Part shown: positions 1-8,011 of the stretch, in pieces
Numbering within the stretch: the first letter of the stretch is position 1
Layout: every line of letters starts with the position of its first letter
Assembly: GCA_039817245.1 (NCBI GenBank)
Contig: JBCBWF010000236.1
Location: 1-8,011 of the forward strand
Length of the DNA stretch: 8,011 nucleotides
Source: Thermohalobaculum sp039817245
GTDB taxonomy: Bacteria; Pseudomonadota; Alphaproteobacteria; Rhodobacterales; Rhodobacteraceae
Direction: 5' to 3'
The notes under the pieces: generated by a model
Told to the model about the DNA's origin: nothing
What the model saw: the letters and a program-made list of their open reading frames with translations, nothing else
Databases searched by the model: none
Program-made: the position numbers and the translations under genes

Positions 1-634
1 GATGCTTTATGAAGAAGTACTCATCCGCCCAGGCCTTGTAGCGCGGGTAGAGATCGGCGCCGTGGGGGTCGCAGCGGCTCTTGAGGGCGGCGTGGAAGTC
101 CGCGGTGTCCGCATCCACCGGCACCATCGGGTTGAGATCGGAGCCGCCGCCGAACCACCAGCCGGCCGCGGTCCAGAACATCCGCGTGTTCATGTGCACC
201 GCCGGAACCTTCGGCGAGTTGAGGTGGGCAACGAGGCTGATGCCGGAGGCCCAGAAGCGCGGGTCCTCCGCCAGGCCCGGCAGCTCCTTGCGCGCCGAAA
301 GGCTGCGCTGCGCCTGGGCGCCGAGCGATCCGTAGACCGTCGAGATGTTGACGCCCACCTTCTCGAAGACGCGCCCGCCGCGCATCACCGACATCACGCC
401 GCCGCCCTGATCGCCCTCGCCCTCGCCGGCGCGGCGGGTGGCCTTGCGCTCGAACCGCCCGGCCGCGCGGTCCGCGAAGGGGCCGGTGGTCTGCGTCGCC
501 TCGAGCCGCTCGAAGGCCGCGCAAATGTCGTCGCGCAGCGCCTCGAACCAGGCGGCCGCCCGGGCGCGCTCCTCGGCCATGCCGCCAGAGCGCTCCATCG
601 TGTCCGTTCCACCATCCGTTGCATGGTCGGCCAT
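1..634 (-). CDS. hemF: Oxygen-dependent coproporphyrinogen III oxidase, partial (C-terminus outside window)
   Basis: HemF catalyses the O2-dependent oxidative decarboxylation of coproporphyrinogen III to protoporphyrinogen IX in haem (and, in phototrophs, chlorophyll) synthesis. It is a cytosolic homodimer. The minus strand is open from an ATG at 634 to the window edge, giving 211 codons; family members are about 300 residues, so the last third is missing. Family signatures seen: HLNSPKVPAVHMNTR (about residues 137-151), WWFGGGSDLNP (about 159-169) with the conserved catalytic-region Asp near 166, and the CDPHGADLYPRYKAWADEYF block close to the edge. The start at 634 has a GGAGGGAG Shine-Dalgarno (complement of 639-646). 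An in-frame ATG at 661 would add nine residues but would place that Shine-Dalgarno inside the gene. About 18 non-conserved residues precede the start of the conserved fold, so the internal ATGs 12 and 18 codons downstream cannot be excluded. The gene is divergent from the ABC exporter pair. Confidence 0.95.
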   Translation of the reverse strand, partial: MADHATDGGTDTMERSGGMAEERARAAAWFEALRDDICAAFERLEATQTTGPFADRAAGRFERKATRRAGEGEGDQGGGVMSVMRGGRVFEKVGVNISTVYGSLGAQAQRSLSARKELPGLAEDPRFWASGISLVAHLNSPKVPAVHMNTRMFWTAAGWWFGGGSDLNPMVPVDADTADFHAALKSRCDPHGADLYPRYKAWADEYFFIKH

Positions 635-648
635 GACGCTCCCTCCAC

Positions 649-666
649 TGTCAATCTCCATTGACA
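649..666. promoter_or_regulatory. Perfect dyad TGTC-N10-GACA, candidate PpsR/CrtJ-type operator of hemF
   Basis: The site reads TGTCAAT-CTCC-ATTGACA, two exact 7-base inverted half-sites with a 4-base spacer. It lies 15 to 32 bases upstream of the hemF start codon. In purple bacteria the redox- and light-responsive repressor PpsR/CrtJ binds TGT-N12-ACA, more strictly TGTC-N10-GACA, and represses photopigment and some tetrapyrrole genes; this site fits exactly. It is only a match to a short consensus. PpsR sites often come as two copies about 8 bases apart, and I see no second copy nearby. The 7-4-7 geometry also resembles operators of MerR-family regulators such as SoxR, so another repressor or activator is possible. 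Confidence 0.45.
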
Positions 667-668
667 CT

Positions 669-697
669 GGGATACCGTCCCCGGAGAAGTCAGGCAA
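669..697 (-). promoter_or_regulatory. Candidate sigma70-type promoter for hemF
   Basis: On the minus strand TTGCCT (complement of 692-697) is followed after 17 bases by TATCCC (complement of 669-674). These match 4 of 6 and 3 of 6 bases of the -35 and -10 consensus. Transcription would begin roughly within the adjacent dyad at 649-666, a position suited to repression. The match is weak and was chosen by eye. Confidence 0.25.
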
Positions 698-834
698 CGC
701 CCGAGCGGTGACGAGGGTGAGCGACATGGCGTCCGCAGGGCGGAAACGCCACCCAGAACCTTGAAAGGGTCCGCCGAGAGACCAGCTTCCTGACCAACGA
801 GACCTGGCGCGCGGCCCCGCCGCAGAGGGACACC

Positions 835-2690
835 ATGCTCGGCCGCATCGAACGCCTGATCGACCCCTATCAGCCCTATGACGAGGGCCGGGAGCTGCCG
901 AAGCGGCTCGTGCCGTTCATCCTCCATTTCCTGCATCCGGCGCGGTGGATCATCCTCGGCGGCATGGCGATCGGCCTCGTCTCCGCGCTCACCGAGGCGG
1001 CCCTCGTGGCCTTCGCCGCCCAGCTCATCGACATCCTTGCCGAGACGGAGCCGGAGCGGCTCTGGATCGATCATTGGCCGACGCTGACGGTGATGATCGT
1101 GATCGCGCTCATCGTGCGCCCGCTGGCGGATATCGCCTGGGCCGCCCTCACCGGCCAGGGCTTCTACCCGGCGATGGGGGCCCTCATCCGCTGGCGCACG
1201 CACCGCAAGATGCTGCGCCAGTCGCTTTCGTTCTTCTCGGACGATTTCGCGGGACGCATCGCCAACAAGCAGATCCAGCTCGCACCGGCGATCAATGACA
1301 GCGTGTTCCAGGTCACGGATGCGATCTGGTTCGCACTCATCTTCACCATCGGCTCGGCCGCGGTGCTGGGCGATGCCGATTTGCGGCTGCTGATCCCGCT
1401 CGGCATCTGGTTCGCGGGCTTCGTCGCGCTCTCCATCTGGTTCGTGCCGCGGATCACCCAGGCAGGGCAGGACGTTGCGGAGGCGCGCTCCACCCTCGCC
1501 GGGCGCATCGTGGATGCCTACACGAACATCCAGACCGTGAAGCTCTTCGCCCATGCGGAGCGCGAGGAGGCCTATGCGCGCGAGGCGATGGAGGAGTTCC
1601 GCTGGACCTTCGCGCGCCAGACCAGGCTCTACACCTATCTGCAGGCGGGGATGGCGGGGCTGCATATCCTGCTCTTCGGCGGCGTGGTGGGCTACTCGGT
1701 CTGGCTCTGGACCGAGGGGGCGGTGACGCCGGGTATCGTGGCCGCCGCCGTCGCCATCGCCGTGCGCATGTCGGGGCTGGTGGACTGGATCATGCAGACC
1801 ATCTCCATGCTCTTCCAGAACATCGGCACGGTGCAGGAGGGGATGGCGACCATCTCGAAGCCTCTTCGCCTCCCGGATGCCCCCGGCGCGCAGCCGCTGA
1901 TCCTCCGCGAGGGCGCCATCCGCTTCGACGGCGTTCACCACCACTACGGCCGCGGGGCGGGCGGCGTGCGCGGGATCGACATCGCGATTGCGGGCGGCGA
2001 ACGCGTCGGCCTCGTCGGCCGCTCCGGCGCCGGCAAATCGACGCTGGTCAATCTCGCGCTGCGCTTCTTCGACCCGGAGGCCGGGCGCGTCCTGATCGAC
2101 GGGCAGGATCTGGCGGCCTGCCAGCAGGAGAGCGTGCGCGCGCGCATCGCGATGGTGACGCAGGACACCGCCCTCCTCCACCGCACGATCCGGGACAATA
2201 TCCGCTACGGCCGTCCCGACGCGACCGATGACGAGATCTGGGAGGCCGCACGCAAGGTCGCTGCGGACGGTTTCATCGACAGTCTCGCGGATCAGGAGGG
2301 CCGAAAGGGCCTCGACGCATATGTGGGCGAGCGCGGCGTGCACCTCTCCGGCGGTCAGCGCCAGCGCATCGCGCTCGCCCGCGCCGTGCTGAAGGACGCC
2401 CCGATCCTCATCCTCGACGAAGCCACCTCCGCGCTCGACAGCGAGGTGGAGGCGGCGATCCAGCAATCGCTGGAGGACCTGATGCAGGGGCGCACGGTGA
2501 TCGCCATCGCCCATCGCCTCTCCACCATCCAGGCCATGGACAGGATCGTGGTGCTGGACGACGGGCAGGTGGTGGAGGACGGCGACCATACCGCCCTGCT
2601 GGAGGCCGGCGGGCTCTATGCCCGGCTCTGGGCGCGCCAGTCCGGCGGCTTCATCGACAGCGCCGCACGCATCCCCGAGGAGGCCGCGGA

Positions 2691-2694
<4 letters not shown>
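835..2694 (+). CDS. ABC exporter half-transporter (membrane domain fused to ATPase), first of pair
   Basis: This is a 619-residue half-transporter of the MdlB/MsbA-like exporter class (COG1132), with an N-terminal six-helix membrane domain and a C-terminal ATPase. Hydrophobic stretches lie near residues 38-63, 83-105, 161-205 and 270-320. The ATPase has an A-loop Tyr at 371, Walker A GRSGAGKST at 395-403, Q-loop Gln443, signature LSGGQ at 504-508, Walker B ILILDE with catalytic Glu529, D-loop SALD and switch His560. All catalytic elements are intact. The ATG at 835 has a GAGGGA ribosome site at 825-830. The stop overlaps the ATG of the next exporter gene (ATGA, 2691-2694), so the two are translationally coupled and probably form a heterodimer in the inner membrane. 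The substrate cannot be read from the sequence; lipids, drugs or a peptide are all possible. Confidence 0.93.
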
Positions 2695-4589
<1,895 letters not shown>

Positions 4590-4703
4590 CCGATCCACAG
4601 CCCTCTCAGAGCCCGTTCGGCGCGATCCTGCGACGGATATCCCCACCCGAAAGCCCTGCCCGACGCCGGCGCGAATTCCCCAGGAACGGGAGAGGCGGAC
4701 GCG

Positions 4704-4974
4704 ATGTCGAGCCCGCAAATCCAGGAACGCTGTGCCAACGGCACGTTCAACAGCGTTATCGAGCACCACCGGCGGGACCGTGCCGGACAGCGTGGATTGC
4801 AGGGCCGACACCGAGGACGCACTCATCGGGTACCAGCATCCCGGCGTCGATCTGCAGGAACAGCCGAGCAGGCCCGCGCAGGATACGGACGATCTCGAGA
4901 CCGACGGCGTGTCGCACGAGCGCACCGCGCCCCGCAACATGGCGGAGACGAGCGAGGACAGGTTCGTCTTCTGA
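4704..4974 (+). pseudogene. Small unrecognised gene with apparent +1 frame switch near 4764
   Basis: I do not recognise the family. An ATG at 4704 follows a good Shine-Dalgarno (GGGAGAGG, 4688-4695, 8-base gap). The first 20 codons (4704-4763) have G or C at the third position in 16 of 20. From 4765 the coding signature is in the next frame: 62 of 69 codons to the TGA at 4972-4974 end in G or C, while second positions are about 48% GC, the usual pattern for a high-GC genome. Joining the frames needs one base skipped near 4764-4770 and gives about 90 residues. The second half is acidic, rich in Asp, Glu and Thr, with no membrane segment, and looks disordered. It ends four bases before the trmL stop codon, tail to tail. 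Options are a decayed gene, a sequencing error, a start at GTG 4780, or chance composition. Confidence 0.35.
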
Positions 4975-4978
4975 GCGC

Positions 4979-5482
4979 TCAGGCCTGCCCGCCGAGCTGC
5001 CGCACCGCCTCGCCCGCGGCGATGGCAGCAGCCATGGCGACATTGAGCGACCGCGCACCGGGGCGGAGCGGGATCACCACGCGCTCCTCCGCCGCGGCAT
5101 GCGCCGCCTCGGGCAGCCCCGCGCTCTCCCGGCCGAACAGGAGCACGTCTCCGGGCCGGAAGGCGACCTGCGCAAGCGGCCGGGGCGCGCGCGTCGTGAA
5201 CGCGAGCAGGCGCCGCCCGTCCGTGGCGCCCCGGAAGGCCTCCCAGCTCGCATGGCGATGGATCTCGGCGAGCGCGGCATAGTCCAGCGCCTGCTTCCGC
5301 CATGCCGCCGCACTGAACGGAAAGCCGCAGGGCTCGATCACATGCACCGGCAGGCCCAGACAGGCGCCGAGCCGGATGACCGCGCCGACATTCGGCGCGA
5401 GGTCGGGCTCCAGCAGTGCCAGATCGATCGGCGGCGGCGCAAGGCCGCCCGGCCCCCGCCATTCCTGCAGATCAGTCTCCAT
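4979..5482 (-). CDS. trmL: tRNA (cytidine/uridine-34 2'-O)-methyltransferase, SPOUT family
   Basis: TrmL (formerly YibK) methylates the 2'-OH of the wobble nucleotide in tRNA-Leu isoacceptors using S-adenosylmethionine. The 167-residue protein shows the SPOUT trefoil-knot motifs in order: APNVGAVIRL with Asn31 and Arg37 (about 29-38), LLFGRESAGLP with Glu119 (114-124), and VVIPLRPGARSLNVAMA (135-151) with Ser145 and Asn147. EPCGFPF near residue 50 is also typical of the family. Family members are about 150-160 residues and usually begin at the strand here reading LALLEPD (21-27), so about 20 residues at the N-terminus are extra. No in-frame ATG or GTG lies within that stretch, so 5482 is the only conventional start, although its Shine-Dalgarno is weak. 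The gene is divergent from petABC. Confidence 0.92.
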   Translation of the reverse strand: METDLQEWRGPGGLAPPPIDLALLEPDLAPNVGAVIRLGACLGLPVHVIEPCGFPFSAAAWRKQALDYAALAEIHRHASWEAFRGATDGRRLLAFTTRAPRPLAQVAFRPGDVLLFGRESAGLPEAAHAAAEERVVIPLRPGARSLNVAMAAAIAAGEAVRQLGGQA

Positions 5483-5653
5483 TCAGACACTCGCCCGATC
5501 GCTGCCGCCGATGGTAACGCTTCTTTGTGCGGCATTCTGCGACGGTTCGCGAGGTGGACCGACCGGCCCTTGGCCGCTACCTGTGCACCACCCGTACGAT
5601 CGCGGGCGAAATCGGGCGTCTTTTCCCGTTTCGTCCGCGCGCCTGGTCCATGC

Positions 5654-5661
5654 GAGGAGGG
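5654..5661 (+). promoter_or_regulatory. Ribosome binding site that fixes a GTG start for petA
   Basis: GAGGAGGG lies six bases before the GTG at 5668. It sits inside the coding sequence if either in-frame upstream ATG (5527 or 5650) were used, so it argues for GTG as the real start. The resulting protein length agrees with Rhodobacter PetA. Confidence 0.8.
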
Positions 5662-5667
5662 AAAGAC

Positions 5668-6234
5668 GTGGCCAACACGGAAGCGAAAGACGAAGACCAC
5701 ACGCGCCGCGACTTTCTTTATGTCGCAACGGCGTCGACCGGCGCCGTGATCACGGGCGCGATGGTCTGGCCGCTCGTCGACCAGATGAACCCCTCCGCGG
5801 ACGTTCTGGCGCTGGCCAAGATCCGCGTGGACATCTCGGGCGTGGAAGAAGGCAGCCAGATCTCCGTCCTCTGGCAGGGCAAGCCGGTCTTCATCCGCCA
5901 CCGCACCGCGGAGGAGATCGAAGAGGCGCGGGCCGTGTCGCTCAGCGATCTGCCGGACACGACCGCGAACAACGACAACAAGCCGGGCGCCGATGCGGAG
6001 GACCAGAACCGCGCGCTGGACGAGGAGGGCAAGTACCTCGTCATGCTCGGCGTCTGCACCCATCTCGGCTGCGTGCCGCTGGGTGACGGCGCGGGCGATT
6101 TCGGCGGCTGGTTCTGCCCCTGCCACGGCTCGCACTACGACACCTCCGGGCGTATCCGCAGAGGACCCGCCCCGCTCAATCTCGAGATCCCCAAACTCGC
6201 GATGATCGACGACAGCACCGTTGAGATCGGCTGA
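5668..6234 (+). CDS. petA: Cytochrome bc1 complex Rieske iron-sulfur subunit
   Basis: This subunit takes the first electron from quinol at the Qo site and passes it to cytochrome c1. The chosen GTG start gives 188 residues, matching the family (Rhodobacter sphaeroides about 187). A twin-arginine motif TRRDFLY (12-18) precedes a single hydrophobic segment (about 19-38), as in Rieske proteins that are exported folded by Tat and stay anchored by the uncleaved signal. Cluster box 1 is CTHLGC (130-135) and box 2 is CPCHGS (150-155). By family knowledge Cys130, His132, Cys150 and His153 bind the 2Fe-2S cluster, and Cys135 and Cys152 form a disulfide. Ser155 and Tyr157, which raise the midpoint potential, are both present, so this is a high-potential ubiquinol-type protein. 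It is first in the petABC operon, and petB starts 12 bases after its stop. Confidence 0.97.
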   Translation: MANTEAKDEDHTRRDFLYVATASTGAVITGAMVWPLVDQMNPSADVLALAKIRVDISGVEEGSQISVLWQGKPVFIRHRTAEEIEEARAVSLSDLPDTTANNDNKPGADAEDQNRALDEEGKYLVMLGVCTHLGCVPLGDGAGDFGGWFCPCHGSHYDTSGRIRRGPAPLNLEIPKLAMIDDSTVEIG

Positions 6235-6246
6235 GGAGCATTCTGC

Positions 6247-7563
6247 ATGTCCGGTATTCCCCAAGATCACTACGAGCCGAAGACCACGGCCGAGAAGTGG
6301 GTCGACCGCCGCCTGCCGGTGATCCGCCTCGCTGCCGACTTCCTGGTCTTCCCGACCCCGAAGAACCTCAACTGGATGTGGATCTGGGGCGTCATGCTCA
6401 CGATCTTCCTCATGGTGCAGATCGTGACCGGCATCGTGCTGGTGATGCACTACACGCCGCATGCGGACTACGCCTTCGCCTCCGTCGAGCACATCATGCG
6501 CGACGTGAACGGCGGCTGGCTGATGCGCTACATCCATATGAACGGCGCATCGTTCTTCTTCATCGCGGTCTACGCGCATATCTTCCGGTCGCTCTACTAC
6601 GGCTCCTACAAGGAACCGCGGGAGATCACCTGGATCATCGGCATCCTCATCTATCTGCTGATGATGGGCACCGCCTTCATGGGCTACGTGCTGCCCTGGG
6701 GTCAGATGTCCTTCTGGGGCGCGACCGTGATCACGGGCCTGTTCTCGGCGCTGCCGCTGGTCGGTGAGCCGATCCAGACCTGGCTCGTCGGCGGCCCGTC
6801 GATCGACAACGCCACGCTGAACCGCTTCTTCTCGCTGCACTACCTGATGCCGTTCGCGATCCTCGGCCTGACGGTGGTGCACATCTGGGCGTTCCACACC
6901 ACGGGCAACAACAACCCGACCGGTGTGCCGATCCGGACGGACAGCATCGAGAATACGAAGAAGGATACGGTGCCTTTCCATCCGTATTACACTATCAAGG
7001 ACCTCTACGCTCTGGTCCTGTTCCTGCTGCTGTTCGTGGCCTTCGTGTTCTTCATGCCGAACTATCTCGGCCACCCGGACAACTACATCGAGGCGAACCC
7101 GCTCGCGACGCCGGCGCATATCGTGCCCGAGTGGTACTTCCTGCCCTTCTACGCGATGCTGCGCGCGATCGATTTCGACATCTTGTTCATCGACAGTAAG
7201 CTCGGCGGTGTGCTGGCGATGTTCGGGTCGATCGTGATCATGGCGCTGGCGCCCTGGCTCGACACGAGCCGGGTCCGTTCGGGCAGCTACCGGCCGATGC
7301 TGCGGATCTACTTCTGGATCCTCGTGGCGGACTTCTTCGTGCTGATGTGGGCTGGCGGCCAGCCGGCGGAGGGTCTCGTGCCCACCATCTCGCTGATCGG
7401 CACGATCTACTGGTTCGCGTACTTCCTCGTGATCCTGCCGGTGCTCGGCATCATCGAGACCCCCGAGCCGCAACCGAACACGGTGGAGGAGGCCTTCGAG
7501 GCCGACCATCCGAAAGCGTCCAAATCCGGCAGCGGCGATGCGGTCGCCACACCGGCTGAGTGA
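6247..7563 (+). CDS. petB: Cytochrome bc1 complex cytochrome b subunit
   Basis: Cytochrome b is the membrane core of ubiquinol-cytochrome c oxidoreductase, carrying haems bL and bH and the Qo and Qi quinone sites. The protein has 438 residues with eight hydrophobic helices. Haem ligands His97 and His198, His111 and His212 occur at exactly the residue numbers used for Rhodobacter. The Qo-site PEWY motif is at 294-297 and Gly158 is kept. The protein is one uninterrupted chain, not split into b6 and subunit IV as in cyanobacteria. The last 35 or so residues are a polar, Ala/Glu/Lys-rich tail after the final helix, typical of alphaproteobacterial forms. A GAGGAG site overlaps the petA stop codon and lies 8 bases before the ATG. 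Some databases call this gene fbcB. Confidence 0.98.
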   Translation: MSGIPQDHYEPKTTAEKWVDRRLPVIRLAADFLVFPTPKNLNWMWIWGVMLTIFLMVQIVTGIVLVMHYTPHADYAFASVEHIMRDVNGGWLMRYIHMNGASFFFIAVYAHIFRSLYYGSYKEPREITWIIGILIYLLMMGTAFMGYVLPWGQMSFWGATVITGLFSALPLVGEPIQTWLVGGPSIDNATLNRFFSLHYLMPFAILGLTVVHIWAFHTTGNNNPTGVPIRTDSIENTKKDTVPFHPYYTIKDLYALVLFLLLFVAFVFFMPNYLGHPDNYIEANPLATPAHIVPEWYFLPFYAMLRAIDFDILFIDSKLGGVLAMFGSIVIMALAPWLDTSRVRSGSYRPMLRIYFWILVADFFVLMWAGGQPAEGLVPTISLIGTIYWFAYFLVILPVLGIIETPEPQPNTVEEAFEADHPKASKSGSGDAVATPAE

Positions 7564-7583
7564 CGCGGACCGCAACAGAGCGA

Positions 7584-7589
7584 AAGGGA
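7584..7589 (+). promoter_or_regulatory. Ribosome binding site that favours the petC start at 7598
   Basis: AAGGGA lies 8 bases before the ATG at 7598 but only 2 bases before the in-frame ATG at 7592. Normal spacing therefore favours the second ATG. Confidence 0.6.
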
Positions 7590-7597
7590 CAATGACG

Positions 7598-8011
7598 ATG
7601 TCCAAGAAAACCCTTCTCTCCGCGGTCCTCGCCGCCGTGCTGAGCCTGCCGGGTGCGGCATACGCAGCCGGTGCGGGTGGCGAGGTGACCGATGTGGACT
7701 TCAGCTTCGAGGGCCCCTTCGGCAGCTACGACCGCTTGCAGCTGCAGCGCGGCTTCCAGGTCTTCCAGGAAGTCTGCTCGGGCTGCCACGGCATGCGCTA
7801 CGTGTCGTTCCGCGATCTCGGCCACGAGGACGGCCCGGCCTTCCCGGACGAGCAGGTCCGCGCCATCGCGGCGCAGTACGAAGTGTTCGACGCTGCGCTC
7901 GACGACTTCCGGACCGCGACGCCTTCCGACAAGTTCCCGGTGAACGATGGCGTCGGCGCCCCGGATCTCAGCCTGATGGCGAAGGCGCGTGCGGGCTTCC
8001 ACGGCCCTTAC
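7598..8011 (+). CDS. petC: Cytochrome bc1 complex cytochrome c1 subunit, partial (C-terminus outside window)
   Basis: Cytochrome c1 accepts electrons from the Rieske protein and reduces soluble or membrane cytochrome c on the periplasmic side. The first 138 codons are present; family members are about 260-290 residues. A Sec signal peptide is seen: Lys3-Lys4, a hydrophobic core to about residue 20, and a likely cut after AYA at 23. The covalent haem site CSGCH is at 60-64 (Cys60, Cys63, His64 as proximal ligand). FSFEGPFG (35-42) and APDLSLMAKARAGFHGP just before the edge are strong c1 signatures. The methionine axial ligand and C-terminal membrane anchor lie beyond the window. The gene begins 34 bases after the petB stop. 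An alternative ATG at 7592 would add two residues. Some databases call this gene fbcC. Confidence 0.96.
   Translation, partial: MSKKTLLSAVLAAVLSLPGAAYAAGAGGEVTDVDFSFEGPFGSYDRLQLQRGFQVFQEVCSGCHGMRYVSFRDLGHEDGPAFPDEQVRAIAAQYEVFDAALDDFRTATPSDKFPVNDGVGAPDLSLMAKARAGFHGPY

Noticed and set aside
394..2589. Very long minus-strand open frame opposite the first ABC exporter gene (731 codons).
   Set aside because: It is the antisense of a clearly functional gene. Strong third-position GC bias removes stop codons from the antisense frame, and the translation is His/Arg/Asp-rich with no recognisable domain. The same holds for the frame at 2616-4202.
4590..4703. Possible terminator after the exporter pair (CGCCGGCG palindrome near 4665-4672).
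   Set aside because: The palindrome is short, lacks a loop and has no following T-run; such strings are common in GC-rich DNA.
4690..4930. Minus-strand resemblance to adenylate kinase: a stretch reading AGMLVPDECVLG in one frame, with possible neighbouring matches in another frame (AMLRGAV, VVLD).
   Set aside because: The match needs frame changes and lacks the GxPGxGKG nucleotide loop. The codon-position pattern of this stretch fits the plus strand (third positions about 90% GC), so the minus-strand likeness is probably an antisense coincidence. A protein search of the minus-strand frames against Adk would settle it.
5527..5667. Upstream ATG starts for petA at 5527 and 5650.
   Set aside because: They would add 47 or 6 residues before the conserved N-terminus. 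The strong Shine-Dalgarno at 5654-5661 serves the GTG at 5668, and the length from GTG matches the family.
5338..7605. Minus-strand open frame of 755 codons opposite petABC.
   Set aside because: It is the antisense of the highly conserved petA and petB genes, with a His/Arg/Glu-rich translation and no domain, so it is a shadow of codon bias.

Overview
The window is GC-rich DNA from an alphaproteobacterium, most probably of the Rhodobacteraceae/Paracoccaceae type. The main reason is the petABC operon. Its Rieske protein, cytochrome b and cytochrome c1 keep the residue spacing of the Rhodobacter cytochrome bc1 complex, and the four haem-binding histidines of cytochrome b fall at the same residue numbers. 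No tRNA, rRNA, CRISPR array, transposase or phage gene was found, and nothing suggests an accessory island.

Layout. (1) Positions 1-634, minus strand: the N-terminal two thirds of hemF, aerobic coproporphyrinogen III oxidase, running off the left edge. (2) 635-834: a divergent intergenic region of 200 bases. It holds a weak candidate promoter for hemF and a perfect 18-bp dyad, TGTC-N10-GACA, which is the published form of a PpsR/CrtJ operator. (3) 835-4589, plus strand: two full-length ABC exporter half-transporters, each a membrane domain followed by an ATPase domain, overlapping by 4 bases (ATGA). (4) 4590-4703: no gene or clear terminator seen. (5) 4704-4974, plus strand: a small unrecognised gene. 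It has a good ribosome binding site, and its codon signature moves from one reading frame to another near 4764, so it is probably frameshifted. (6) 4979-5482, minus strand: trmL, a tRNA wobble-nucleotide 2'-O-methyltransferase, tail to tail with the small gene. (7) 5483-5667: a divergent intergenic region of 185 bases that must contain the trmL and petABC promoters; I could not pick a convincing -35/-10 pair or operator in it. (8) 5668-8011, plus strand: petA (GTG start), petB and the first half of petC, closely spaced with a Shine-Dalgarno sequence before each.

The energy genes work together. The bc1 complex oxidises quinol and reduces cytochrome c, using haem made through the pathway that includes HemF. 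The ABC pair probably exports an unknown substrate as a heterodimer. TrmL is a tRNA-modification housekeeping gene. I do not see an undescribed multi-gene system. The two observations most worth checking are the PpsR-like dyad at hemF and the frame-switching small gene.
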